A program made the translations under genes and the position numbers. Of a DNA stretch of 64,000 nt, positions 44,002-52,947 are shown one piece after another (positions within the stretch are counted from its first letter, which is position 1; each line of letters starts with the position of its first letter). The notes under the pieces were generated by a model. It was given only the letters and a program-made list of their open reading frames with translations, made no database searches and was not told the DNA's origin. Where the stretch lies: the NCBI GenBank assembly GCA_003569205.1, contig BGOK01000002.1, forward strand, positions 186,001 to 250,000, written 5' to 3'. Source of the DNA: Verrucomicrobiota bacterium (lineage in GTDB: Bacteria; Verrucomicrobiota; Verrucomicrobiia; Opitutales; UBA953).

Positions 44002-45810
44002 TTAGCGGCCGGCTCCGCGGACGGGGCAGGACAGGTAGACGCCGCGCGGATCGTTCAACGAGCGGATGGCCTTAAGGACTTCCGCATGGCTCTTGAGGAA
44101 GAGGAGGGCAGGGTCCTTGGACTGGGCGCGCGCAAAGAGGGGCATCTCATTACTGTCCTCGGAAAGCAGCGTTTGCAGGATATTTTCGCGGCCCGAATGT
44201 AAGGCTGGTACCTGGATAATTTCGGCGTCGTTGATTTTGGCGAGCACCTTGGCTTCCCGGATGGCGTCGCGGAGGCCGCCGAACTTATCGACCAGGCCAT
44301 TTTCACGGGCGTTCAGGCCCAGCCAGACGCGTCCTTGGGCAATTTCATGGACGTTGTTGCGCTCCATCTTACGGCCTTCGCCGACGACCTTAAGGAAGTC
44401 TTCGTAGATGCTATCCACCGTCGCCTGCACGACGGCCATCTCTTCCGGCGTCGCTGCGTGGTCCATGTCGAAGAGGTTGGCGTAGCGGTTAGTCTTCACG
44501 CCATCGGTGCCGAGGTTCACCTTCTTGGCGAGTTCCTGGTAGTTGAAGTGCAGGCCGAAGACGCCGATGGAGCCGGTGATGGTCGCCGGGTCCGCCATGA
44601 TGACGGAACCACGGGCGGCGATGTAGTAGCCACCGCTAGCGGCGAGATCTCCCATCGAGACAACGACGGGGATACCCTTGTTGCGGAGTAGGCCAACCTC
44701 GCGGGCGATGATGTCGCTAGCGAAGGCGGAGCCACCTGGGCTGTTCACCCGCAGCACGACCGCGCGGAGACGCGGGTCAGCACGAAGCTCACGCAGGTCA
44801 CGGGCTAAGCGGTCACCGCCGATTTCGCCGACCCCACCCCAGCCATCGACGATTTCTCCTTCTGCGTAGACGATGGCGATGCGTTCGCCGCGGCGTGGGA
44901 GCTGGACCTTATGGGCATACTTGGCCAAGGAAATCTGGCGGAAGGATGTGCCGGACTCATCGGCCCCTGCCCCGATTTTACGCAGTTCCGTGATCAGTTC
45001 ATCGCGTTGCCGGATACCATCAATCAGCTTCAGCGACTTAGCCTTTTCGGCATTATAGATGCCAGCGTCATCGGCCGCCCGGCGGAGGGAGGCGATGGTC
45101 ACTTGGCGGGAAACGGACACGTCCGTCAGGAGTCGGTTCCAGACACCGTTGAGGAGTTGGGTGGTCTGTTCGCGGGCGGGCTCACTCATCTTGTCGCCGA
45201 GGAACGGTTCCACCGCAGACTTATACTTACCGACCTTAGTGACCTGAACGCCCACGCCGAAAAGCTTCAGCATTTCACCGTAATACATGTTGTATGAGGC
45301 CAAGCCCTTGAGCTCGACCTCACTGGCTGGGTGCATGTAGATTTTATCCGCGACGCTGGTCAGGTAGTATTCCCGTTGCGAGGTGTTCTCGATCCAGCCG
45401 ATGACAGGCTTCTTACTTTCCTTGAATTTGACGATAGCCTGGCGCAGTTCGTTGAGTTGAACGATACCCGCTTCGATTTCTCCGGCAATCAGCAGGCCCG
45501 TGACGTTGTTATCCTTGGCGGCAAGGTCGATGGCTTCGAGGGCGCGCAAGAGGTCCACTTCAGGCATCGGGCTACCGCTGAGGAGGGAGGCTAAGCCGGG
45601 CGTACCGTGAGCGGGGGTGTCGTTGATCGCTAGGCCATTGCCGATAACGAGCATCGTCTTCGGCTTCACTAGGACCGGCGTGGATTCGGGCTGGCTCCCG
45701 CTGGAACTGACGAGTCCCACCATGAGCACGAACATCAGGAAGCAAAGCCCCAGTCCAGCGAGGAAGGTCCCGATGGTGGAGGCGAGGACTGATTTGAAGA
45801 ATTCTTTCAT
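44002..45810 (-). CDS. sppA: Signal peptide peptidase SppA, long (67K) type
   Basis: Membrane-anchored Ser/Lys protease that degrades leftover signal peptides. The 602-residue product has an N-terminal transmembrane segment (FLAGLGLCFLMFVLMVGLV). The Lys base candidate lies in KVGKYKSAVEPFL in the first half, and the Ser nucleophile in GDLAASGGYYIAA in the second half. The tandem ClpP-like domains and length fit the E. coli-type enzyme (618). It is convergent with the M48 gene, seven bases away, and divergent from the 45948 gene. Confidence 0.93.
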   Translation of the reverse strand: MKEFFKSVLASTIGTFLAGLGLCFLMFVLMVGLVSSSGSQPESTPVLVKPKTMLVIGNGLAINDTPAHGTPGLASLLSGSPMPEVDLLRALEAIDLAAKDNNVTGLLIAGEIEAGIVQLNELRQAIVKFKESKKPVIGWIENTSQREYYLTSVADKIYMHPASEVELKGLASYNMYYGEMLKLFGVGVQVTKVGKYKSAVEPFLGDKMSEPAREQTTQLLNGVWNRLLTDVSVSRQVTIASLRRAADDAGIYNAEKAKSLKLIDGIRQRDELITELRKIGAGADESGTSFRQISLAKYAHKVQLPRRGERIAIVYAEGEIVDGWGGVGEIGGDRLARDLRELRADPRLRAVVLRVNSPGGSAFASDIIAREVGLLRNKGIPVVVSMGDLAASGGYYIAARGSVIMADPATITGSIGVFGLHFNYQELAKKVNLGTDGVKTNRYANLFDMDHAATPEEMAVVQATVDSIYEDFLKVVGEGRKMERNNVHEIAQGRVWLGLNARENGLVDKFGGLRDAIREAKVLAKINDAEIIQVPALHSGRENILQTLLSEDSNEMPLFARAQSKDPALLFLKSHAEVLKAIRSLNDPRGVYLSCPVRGAGR

Positions 45811-45947
45811 GGGATAATGGGGAGCGGTGTGCTGGGGGGGATTTGTCTATCACTGTGCTCGGCTGCCCACGTTTCGCCAATCCAAAGTCGCCATTTTGTC
45901 ACCCCTTTCCGCTGGTTTCTATCGCCTGAGCGGGCTACCATTCCGAT

Positions 45948-47396
45948 ATGCCCGAGAATACTCATGAGCAGCCCGGTGCGGTGACCGACCGCAAGGCGCT
46001 GGCCATCAACCTCGACCGCTCCGCCTATGGGGTGTTCGCGGAGATTGGCGCTGGTCAGGAAGTCGTCCGACATTTCTTTAAGGCCGGCGGGGCTTCAGGC
46101 ACAGTCGCCAAGAGTATGTCTGCTTACGACATGCGGGTCAGCGATGCCATCTATGGCCATCCTCAGCGCTATGTCTCACGCGAACGTCTCGAGCAGATGA
46201 TGGGGCATGAGTACGGCTTGTTGGTCGATCGCCTCGCCACCGAGCGCGGCGCCCAGACCCGTTTTTTCGCTTTTGCTGACACCGTGGCCACGACGCCGCA
46301 CGATGGCAAAGGGCAGGGGCATTCCTGGATGGGCATGCGCTTTCAGTCGGAGCCTGGGGCGGCACCGAGCGACGTTATCCTACACTTACGCCTGTGGGAT
46401 CGTGATGCCGGCCACCAGCAGGACGCGCTCGGCATGGTCGGCGTGAACCTCATTCACGCGGCCTTACACCAGCGCTCCTCTATCGATGAATTCGTGCAGG
46501 CTATCATTGAGGACGTCGGCGCCGGTCGGGTGGAGGTAGATTTTGTGCATTTCAGTGGGCCAGGTTTCCCGGGCTTCGATAACCGTACGGCCTTGGTGCG
46601 GCTCGTCCGCCTCGGGCTCACGGATGCGGTGTTGTTCGACGAGCGCGGCGTGCCGGCCGTGGCGGGCGAGTTCTTTTACAAAAAGGCCGTCTTGGTCGCC
46701 CGAGGCACCTTCCGACCCTTGTCCTTGGTCAATGAAGACATGATTAGCTGCGCCCAGCGTGCGCAGCCACCGAGCGCTGACACGGTCACACTCTACGAAA
46801 TGTGCGTGGGCCAAGAAAATACTTCCGAAGAGGAAATCGACGCACGCATCAGCCTAGTGGCGGCGGTGGGCCGTCCTTTGCTGGTGACTCGCCATCGCGG
46901 CTGGTATCGCCTCCCTGCCTACTTCCGTCTTCATACGACCGGCGACGTCACGCTCATCGCGGGCATGAACAACCTCGTGGATCTCTTTAATCCTGCGCAC
47001 TACACGCATCTCGAAGGCGGCGTGCTCGAGGCTTGCGGCCGTCTGTTCAAGGATGGCGTTAAGGTGATGGTTTACCCGATGCGCGGGGACCAGCTGCGCC
47101 GGCTGATTTCAGATCCGGTTGCCTGCTTGGTCTGTTTTCCGGAGACCTATCAGGTTGCCCTCGATGCAGTCGTCACGGCGGCCGACGTGCAGGTCCGTCC
47201 CAAAGTCGCGGGCCTCTTTGAGCACCTCCGTAATAATGGTTTCCTCATCCCCATCACGGGGGCCAGCTCCGCCGCCTTGGCATGCCAGCCGCGCACCTTG
47301 GCGGAGCGCATCCGCCAGGGGTATGTGGGCTGGGAGAAGGAAGTCCCGCCGGAAGTGGCGGTGGAAATTAAGCGTTCGAAGCGCTGGTTTTCCTAA
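45948..47396 (+). CDS. Conserved bacterial protein of unknown function
   Basis: A 482-residue soluble protein. I recognise the family from its conserved opening (YGVFAEIGAGQEVVRHFF, then GTVAKSMSAYDM, then SDAIYG) but know of no established function; labels seen on homologues disagree and I do not trust them. There is no signal peptide and no transmembrane segment. His-, Asp- and Gly-containing stretches such as FADTVATT, GHSWMGMRF and HYTHLEGGVLEACG suggest an enzyme, but no catalytic motif I can name is present. The ATG at 45948 follows a 137-base gap from divergent sppA. It is followed by a membrane-protein gene 59 bases downstream. Confidence 0.8.
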   Translation: MPENTHEQPGAVTDRKALAINLDRSAYGVFAEIGAGQEVVRHFFKAGGASGTVAKSMSAYDMRVSDAIYGHPQRYVSRERLEQMMGHEYGLLVDRLATERGAQTRFFAFADTVATTPHDGKGQGHSWMGMRFQSEPGAAPSDVILHLRLWDRDAGHQQDALGMVGVNLIHAALHQRSSIDEFVQAIIEDVGAGRVEVDFVHFSGPGFPGFDNRTALVRLVRLGLTDAVLFDERGVPAVAGEFFYKKAVLVARGTFRPLSLVNEDMISCAQRAQPPSADTVTLYEMCVGQENTSEEEIDARISLVAAVGRPLLVTRHRGWYRLPAYFRLHTTGDVTLIAGMNNLVDLFNPAHYTHLEGGVLEACGRLFKDGVKVMVYPMRGDQLRRLISDPVACLVCFPETYQVALDAVVTAADVQVRPKVAGLFEHLRNNGFLIPITGASSAALACQPRTLAERIRQGYVGWEKEVPPEVAVEIKRSKRWFS

Positions 47397-47455
47397 GTTA
47401 AACGTCGGCCTAAGGTTGCAGGCGCACCGGAAGCCCTCAGGGTGAAAGGCTCCTT

Positions 47456-48061
47456 ATGGCGTCTTTGCCGTCCTCCTTACCCGCTGAATCTGACACGGAA
47501 CTCTCCTTGTCGGTCGAGCGTGCCTACCGTGAAGTCGTAGTGATTGATCGGCTGGGGGCCCTTTGGTCGCTGATTTTGGCGAAGTGCTTCTTGGCGCAGT
47601 GGGCGATTGATAAGTTCGTCATGCCAATCAGCGCACTCCGTTACATCTGGTCCCTGACGTTGGCGATGGCCGTCATTGCCACGGTCCTTTATCTTCGGGC
47701 CCACCGCGCCCAGTTCGTACTCTTCCCGCATCAGTTCCGGGTTAGCTCAGCGATTCTCGGCGGCTTGTTGGTCGCGCAAGGCTTTCTACTCTACGCCCAC
47801 TTCGCCTTGGGGCATCTCTCCGCGGCAGCGACCGCTGGGTTGGCGGCGGCCCTCTTCGGCGCTTGGTCGCTCGCCCGTGCTAGCCTCAAGCGGGCACCTG
47901 AACCCTTGGTGGGTGCTTTGCTCTGGTGGGGCTTGGCGGCGTCGGCCTTGACCGGCGTTGACGCCGATGCGTTGCTGTGGGTTGGCCTCGGTTTCTTCTT
48001 TGCGCAAGCCCTCCCGGGCTTTGCGTTGGCCCGTCGCCTCGAACGTTCGGCTCGGGTCTGA
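47456..48061 (+). CDS. Multi-pass membrane protein, function unknown
   Basis: A 201-residue protein with about five or six hydrophobic segments (near residues 36-55, 63-82, 95-118, 122-138, 152-172 and 175-192) and an acidic N-terminal head. No motif identifies it. It ends one base before the stop of the opposing LysR gene. Codon use is like the neighbours. Confidence 0.65.
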   Translation: MASLPSSLPAESDTELSLSVERAYREVVVIDRLGALWSLILAKCFLAQWAIDKFVMPISALRYIWSLTLAMAVIATVLYLRAHRAQFVLFPHQFRVSSAILGGLLVAQGFLLYAHFALGHLSAAATAGLAAALFGAWSLARASLKRAPEPLVGALLWWGLAASALTGVDADALLWVGLGFFFAQALPGFALARRLERSARV

Positions 48062-48062
48062 T

Positions 48063-48968
48063 TTAAGAAACTTCGGCGCCCTTACCGTTCAGGCCGTTAA
48101 GCATGAGCGCCATGAAGCGCTTCATCGCGGGCGTCAGGACGCGGCCTTTGCGGTGCAGGATAGCCAAGGGGCGAGCCACGCGGCGATCGCGCAGGCGCAG
48201 CTTCACGAGCGTGCCTTGCTCAATCTCAGAGCGAATGGTGCCTTCGGGGACGAGCGCCACGCCAGCGTCGACTTCCACGGCGCGTTTGAGCGTTTCGATA
48301 TTATCGAACTCCATCGTCGGTTCGAGTTCGATACGCTGCTCGCGGAAGAATTGGTCGAGTGCCTTGCGGGTCGGGATGTCCTGGTCGAAACCGATGAACT
48401 TACAGCCTTGCAGGTCGGCGAGATCAATCTCCTTTTTCGAGGCGAGCTTGTGCTTGGGGGCGCAGATGGCGACGAGCTGGTCTTCCATGAAAGGAATGAT
48501 TTCCACCTGACGATACTTCTGCGGGAACGCTACGAGGCCGAAGTCGACGGCACTCGAGACAACGTCTTCGTAGACGAGGTTGGAGCGACGGTATTCGATG
48601 CGTACATTGACGTGGGGGAACTCCTGCATGAAGCGCTTCACGTAGGGGGGCAGTTCGTGCAGGCCGATCGAGACGATCGTAGAGACGTGAACGGTACCGC
48701 TGACGACCTTGCGCATTTCCTGCATCTCGCTGGCGACCTGTTCGTAGCGATTCAGGATGTCCTTGGAGGCTTCGTAGAGGCTTCGCCCTTCGCGCGTGAG
48801 GCGGAACTGCTTCTGGCTGCGGTCCACAATGAGGACGTTGAAGTGCTTCTCCATCGACCGGAGTTGCTGGCTGACGGCCGACTGGGTGATGGCGTTCAAC
48901 TTGGCGGCCTTCGAAAAGCTTTCGTTGTCGACCAGGTCCCGGAAAATCTTGAGGTTCTCGATGTGCAT
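48063..48968 (-). CDS. LysR-family transcriptional regulator
   Basis: A 301-residue regulator. Residues 1-60 form the winged helix-turn-helix (FRDLVDNESFSKAAKLNAIT, then QSAVSQQLRSMEKHF), followed by the linker helix and the periplasmic-binding-like effector domain (VNVRIEYRRSNLVYEDVVSS). The Met at 48968 (MHIENLKIF) gives the family N-terminus; a longer frame adds 24 unlikely residues. The effector and targets cannot be told. It is divergent from yggS with a 138-base gap and convergent with the membrane-protein gene. Confidence 0.9.
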   Translation of the reverse strand: MHIENLKIFRDLVDNESFSKAAKLNAITQSAVSQQLRSMEKHFNVLIVDRSQKQFRLTREGRSLYEASKDILNRYEQVASEMQEMRKVVSGTVHVSTIVSIGLHELPPYVKRFMQEFPHVNVRIEYRRSNLVYEDVVSSAVDFGLVAFPQKYRQVEIIPFMEDQLVAICAPKHKLASKKEIDLADLQGCKFIGFDQDIPTRKALDQFFREQRIELEPTMEFDNIETLKRAVEVDAGVALVPEGTIRSEIEQGTLVKLRLRDRRVARPLAILHRKGRVLTPAMKRFMALMLNGLNGKGAEVS

Positions 48969-49106
48969 AGTGAGCGTTCTTAGATTACTAAATCTAATGG
49001 GAAGAGCCTTCAAGTGTAGAAGGGCTAATTCAGGGCTCAAAATTCGGCTCTTTTAAACGAATAGCAGGCGTTGACTCCTAGGCGTTAGGGTGTTCATACT
49101 GCTCAA

Positions 49107-49805
49107 ATGGTCACCTACGACCAGTTTACAGGTCACTGTCAGGCCGTTTTGGAGCGCATGGCTCAAGCCTGCCAGGCTTGCGGGCGCTCACCGTCGTCGG
49201 TTCGGCTGATACCGGTCACCAAAACCCATCCCTTTGAAGCCGCCGAATATGCCCACCGTTTTGGTTTGTCGGCCGTGGCGGAGAACCGGGTGCAAGAGGC
49301 CCTCTTAAAGCGTCCTCTGGCGCCCGCTGGGCTCCGTTGGGAGCTAATTGGGCATCTGCAGTCTAACAAAGCAAAACAGGCCCTCCAAGCCTTCGACGTG
49401 CTGCAATCCGTCGATTCTGCAGAATTGGCTGCCCGCTTAGGACGAATCGCCACCGAACTCGGCCTGACTCGCGAGGTGTACGTGCAGGTTAACTCCGGGG
49501 ACGACCCAGCAAAGTTTGGCTGCGACCTCGCCCAGGCCCCTGCGGTGCTGGAGGCCTTGCTGCCGCACCAGTCACTCAAGGTCATCGGGCTGATGGCCAT
49601 CGCACCGTTGTCGGATGATCCGGCGGTCGCCCGGCGGACTTTCGCCGAGTTGCGCCGTTGCCGGGACGACCTGGAGACGCGCTTCGGCGTGAAGCTTCCC
49701 GAGCTTTCGATGGGTATGAGCGGCGACCTCGAAATCGCTGTCGCCGAGGGATCGACGTGCGTCCGCGTCGGCTCCGCCCTCTATGGTTCTCGCCCGGTGC
49801 TATGA
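49107..49805 (+). CDS. PLP homeostasis protein, YggS/PROSC family
   Basis: A PLP-binding protein that buffers vitamin B6 levels and affects amino-acid metabolism. The 232-residue product has the Lys-containing motif (LIPVTKTHP near residue 37), the ENRVQEA motif, the WELIGHLQSNKAK motif and the closing LSMGMSGDLEIAVAEGSTCV region, all diagnostic. Its stop overlaps the recN start (ATGA). The leader carries no ribosome-binding motif. Confidence 0.93.
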   Translation: MVTYDQFTGHCQAVLERMAQACQACGRSPSSVRLIPVTKTHPFEAAEYAHRFGLSAVAENRVQEALLKRPLAPAGLRWELIGHLQSNKAKQALQAFDVLQSVDSAELAARLGRIATELGLTREVYVQVNSGDDPAKFGCDLAQAPAVLEALLPHQSLKVIGLMAIAPLSDDPAVARRTFAELRRCRDDLETRFGVKLPELSMGMSGDLEIAVAEGSTCVRVGSALYGSRPVL

Positions 49806-51466
49806 TTCGTCGCCTCGTCATTCGCGACCTCGCCTTGATGGACCGGGCTGAGCTGGAGTTAGGCGCAGGCTTCACCGTGGTCACGGGCGAGACAGGTGCA
49901 GGCAAATCCGTGCTGCTGGGTGCCTTATCTTTACTCGCGGGCCATCGAGCAGCGAAGACGGTCGTGCGTAAGGGGGCCGAAGAAAGCGTCGTCGAGGCGG
50001 AGTTCGAAATCGGCGAGGACCCGCGCTTCGATGTTTTACTACAGGAGCTCGATTTACCGGTTTGCGATGAGGGCTTGCTGCTGCTGAAGCGCTCGGTCCA
50101 TGCGAGCAAGGCTGGACGTATCTCCATCAACGGTGGGTCGGCCACGCTGGCGCAACTGCAACAGCTCGGCGAACTCTGGATTGATTTCCACGGGCCCGGC
50201 GAGCCGCAGAAGTTGATGCGTGCCGAGACGCAGCTGGCGATGCTCGACCTCCATGCTGGACTGGGCAAAGGCTTGGCCGTCTATCGTGCTGGTTGGCGCC
50301 AGCGCTTGAGCCTACTGCGCGAGGCTGACGAGGCCGCCGGGGCGGAAAAGCTTTCCGAAGACGAGGAAGCGTTCCTGCGTTCACAATTGGAAAAGCTTAA
50401 TTCACTGGATTTATCCGACGACGCGGTAGCCAAACTGGACCGCGACCATGCCCGGGCTTCGCGCGCCCAGGAGCTGGGCGCCCTGCTGGGGCAACTCGAT
50501 GCGGGCTTAGGCGCCGATGGCCTCGGGGAAGTTCTGCCTAAGTTGCTCAAGGCCTCCGATGACGTCTCCCGCATCGACGAAGAGTCCATCGCCCTACGCA
50601 ATCGCCTTAATGCGCTCGCTGCAGAGGCCGAAGATATCCGCGCCGATTACGTGCGCCTCGCCCGCGGTCTCTCCGAAGACGATGAGTCGGTCGGCGAGCT
50701 GGAGGCGAAGATGAATCTCTGGTTGGAGTTCCGCCGTAAGTACGGCCCTGGAGCGGTCAACGTCAGAGCCAAACGGGAGGGCATCGCCCAGCGACTTTTA
50801 TCCCAAGGAGATGTCGAGGCCCGCGTGGCTAAACTCCGCGCGGAGGCTGCACAAGTGGAGAAGGAACTACGCAAGCAGGCCGACGCCTTGCACGCGGCGC
50901 GCGCGAAGGCCGCCGATAAGCTGGCCGGTGCCGTTCGTAAGATGCTGGGTGCCCTGGGCTTTAAGAAGGCCGACCTGCGTATCGCAGTCGCCGCCGCGGA
51001 GTTAGGTCCACAGGGCGCGGATGCGGTGCGTTTCCTTTTTTGTCCGAATGCGGGGCAAGACCTACTGCCGCTCGATCAAATCGCCTCCAGTGGGGAAGCC
51101 GCCCGCGTGATGTTGGCGCTGAAGACGGTGCTCGCCGCGGTCGATCAGACGCCGGTGCTGGTCTTTGATGAAGTCGATGCCAACGTCGGGGGGGAAATTG
51201 GCGCGCAAGTCGGCCGCGAGCTCGCCGCCCTTGGTGCCGCTCACCAGGTCTTCTGCGTCACCCACCTGCCGCAGGTCGCCGCTTTGGGGCACGCGCATTT
51301 AGTTGTCACGAAAACGCAGGACGAGCGCTCCACCACGGTCGCCATCGCCCCCGTCCATACTAAGCGAAAAGATCGAGAATCGGAATTGGCCCGGATGTTG
51401 GGTGATCGGGCGAGTAAGGTAGCCTTATCGCACGCCCGCGAGTTGCTGGCGTCTGCTGAGGGTTAA
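49802..51466 (+). CDS. recN: DNA repair protein RecN
   Basis: SMC-like ATPase of double-strand break repair. The 554-residue product has Walker A GETGAGKSVLL at 29-39, a coiled coil across roughly 150-360, and the C-terminal half with SSGEAARVMLALK (signature) and VFDEVDANVGG (Walker B). Length fits the family (about 550). The open frame reaches further upstream inside yggS, but the Met at 49802 matches the family N-terminus (MIRRLVIRDLALM) and is translationally coupled to yggS. It abuts the opposing SDR gene directly. Confidence 0.95.
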   Translation: MIRRLVIRDLALMDRAELELGAGFTVVTGETGAGKSVLLGALSLLAGHRAAKTVVRKGAEESVVEAEFEIGEDPRFDVLLQELDLPVCDEGLLLLKRSVHASKAGRISINGGSATLAQLQQLGELWIDFHGPGEPQKLMRAETQLAMLDLHAGLGKGLAVYRAGWRQRLSLLREADEAAGAEKLSEDEEAFLRSQLEKLNSLDLSDDAVAKLDRDHARASRAQELGALLGQLDAGLGADGLGEVLPKLLKASDDVSRIDEESIALRNRLNALAAEAEDIRADYVRLARGLSEDDESVGELEAKMNLWLEFRRKYGPGAVNVRAKREGIAQRLLSQGDVEARVAKLRAEAAQVEKELRKQADALHAARAKAADKLAGAVRKMLGALGFKKADLRIAVAAAELGPQGADAVRFLFCPNAGQDLLPLDQIASSGEAARVMLALKTVLAAVDQTPVLVFDEVDANVGGEIGAQVGRELAALGAAHQVFCVTHLPQVAALGHAHLVVTKTQDERSTTVAIAPVHTKRKDRESELARMLGDRASKVALSHARELLASAEG

Positions 51467-52282
51467 TCAGCGCTGCACAAAGCGGTCGAGGCGGAGTCGA
51501 CGGATAACCCGCAGGCCGATGGCCGCCGCCCAAGGCTTCGGTAGGCGTGCACTGAACATACCTAGCAACCGGTTCTTCCAGCCGGGGATAATTTGCGGAC
51601 GCGACTTAGCCATCGCATAGAGTGACTCAGCCACGCAGTCCTCCGCGGTCTGGCCGCCGAGGCCAGTGGGGCCAGAGAACCCCGCTGCTTTGGAGAAGTT
51701 CGTCGAGACCGGCCCAGGGCAGATTGCGACGCAGCGCACGCCGTAGGGCTGCGCTTCCGCATCGAGGGCGATACTCCAGTGAAGCATGAAGGCTTTGGTC
51801 GCCGCATACGTCGTCATCAAGGGCGTCGGTTGATAGCCGGCGAGCGAAGCAACCGTCGCGACCTGACCGCCACGACGTTTGAGTTCGTCCCACAGTAGTC
51901 CGGTGAGTTGCACCGGGGCGCGCACGTTGACGTCGACCATCTTTAAGGTGTGGTCGAGTCCCGGTGCGGGAAACTCCCCATAGGCGCCGAAGCCACTATT
52001 ATTAACTAGCAGTATTCTACCTTCACTGGGCATTAGTTTCCGTAATTCACGGACAACGTCCTCCACTTGAGTGGGTTGAGCGAGGTCGCAGGTAAGGTGA
52101 GTCAACTTACAGGTATTGGGCACCCCCTCAGGTGGGGTGCGGGAAAGGTTGAACACGGCTGCCGTGGTCCCAGAATCGTAGATGCGCGAGAGAATCGCGC
52201 GACCAATGCCGGAGGAAGCGCCCGTTATGATCACACAGGAAAAACTTCTGAGAAAATCATCGATGGTATCGTTCTTTGACAT
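51467..52282 (-). CDS. Short-chain dehydrogenase/reductase
   Basis: A 271-residue SDR. The cofactor loop TGASSGIG (near residues 20-27), the NNSG motif, the catalytic Ser region and YAATK (catalytic Tyr/Lys) are all present in order. No membrane segment is seen and the C-terminal tail is basic. The substrate is unknown. It is divergent from hpf with a 40-base gap and shares no obvious pathway with its neighbours. Confidence 0.88.
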   Translation of the reverse strand: MSKNDTIDDFLRSFSCVIITGASSGIGRAILSRIYDSGTTAAVFNLSRTPPEGVPNTCKLTHLTCDLAQPTQVEDVVRELRKLMPSEGRILLVNNSGFGAYGEFPAPGLDHTLKMVDVNVRAPVQLTGLLWDELKRRGGQVATVASLAGYQPTPLMTTYAATKAFMLHWSIALDAEAQPYGVRCVAICPGPVSTNFSKAAGFSGPTGLGGQTAEDCVAESLYAMAKSRPQIIPGWKNRLLGMFSARLPKPWAAAIGLRVIRRLRLDRFVQR

Positions 52283-52322
52283 GGACGCAGGTTCTCACGC
52301 TCCACCCAAAAACACAACACAC

Positions 52323-52682
52323 ATGAGTAACGCTCCGGTAGTCGTGACTGGGGTCCATATGGACCTCACCGACGCCCTGAAGGATACGGTGTGCGCCAAA
52401 GTCGAAAGACTGATGCGCCACAACCCGCGGATCATCCGCGTGCACGTCGAGCTCGTTTACAACCGCAGCCGAGACCACAGTCGTGAGTTTGCTGCCCAAA
52501 TCCGGTTGGAGTTACCAGGCCCGGATATCGTGGTGCGTGAAGAATCTGAGGATTTGTACAAATCCATCGATATTTTGATCGATAAGGTCGATCGCCAACT
52601 TCGCCGCCGCCATCGCCTAGAGAAAGAGAAGCGGAATCACCCAAAGCCAACGGACCTCGGCGACTTGGGACGGGCGGCGTAA
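52323..52682 (+). CDS. hpf: Ribosome hibernation promoting factor, short type
   Basis: Binds the 30S decoding site and stabilises idle ribosomes. The 119-residue product has the beta-alpha-beta-beta-beta-alpha fold pattern (VVVTGVHMDLTDALKDTV, RVHVELVYNR, EESEDLYKSIDILIDKVDRQ) and a basic tail (RRRHRLEKEKRN). It lacks the C-terminal dimerisation domain of the long form. The Met at 52323 is chosen over upstream in-frame Met codons that lie within the divergent SDR gene region. A repeat-rich spacer with a terminator follows. Confidence 0.88.
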   Translation: MSNAPVVVTGVHMDLTDALKDTVCAKVERLMRHNPRIIRVHVELVYNRSRDHSREFAAQIRLELPGPDIVVREESEDLYKSIDILIDKVDRQLRRRHRLEKEKRNHPKPTDLGDLGRAA

Positions 52683-52699
52683 GGACGGTACCGGCTAGT

Positions 52700-52889
52700 G
52701 TCATATAAGTCAGTGGTGAGGTCGGTTTAGGACGGTCCAGTCAGTCGGATAGTCAGCGTCAGCCGACAGTCAGACAGAACCGGCAGTCAGAAACAGGATA
52801 AGCCAGTGAACCTCGGCCGATAGCCCAAAAGGTACAGTAAAGATGGTCAAGGACCCCGGTCGCCGCAAGGTGGCCGGGGTCCTCCTTTT
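52700..52889 (+). ncRNA. Candidate structured RNA with six GTCAG motifs and a GNRA-capped terminator
   Basis: GTCAG occurs at 52709, 52740, 52752, 52758, 52769 and 52786. It is followed by a strong hairpin: GGACCCCGG (52851-52859) pairs with CCGGGGTCC (52874-52882), and inside it CGCC/GGTG is capped by GCAA; TCCTTTT follows. The region could be the 3' end of the hpf message or an independent small RNA. No promoter was found, so the call is tentative. Confidence 0.4.
52851..52889 (+). terminator. Terminator between hpf and mpl
   Basis: A 9-bp G/C stem with an inner 4-bp stem and GCAA tetraloop, then TCCTTTT. It closes the hpf unit 168 bases after the hpf stop. Confidence 0.75.
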
Positions 52890-52947
52890 GGCAGGGGTCG
52901 AGCCGTTCTCGGCTCGCCCTTGGGGGCGGTCGGGCTTTTATGCCCGT

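Noticed and set aside
52700-52800. CRISPR-like array from the repeated GTCAG motif.
   Set aside because: The unit is only five bases and spacing is irregular (6 to 31 bases). No cas gene is present.
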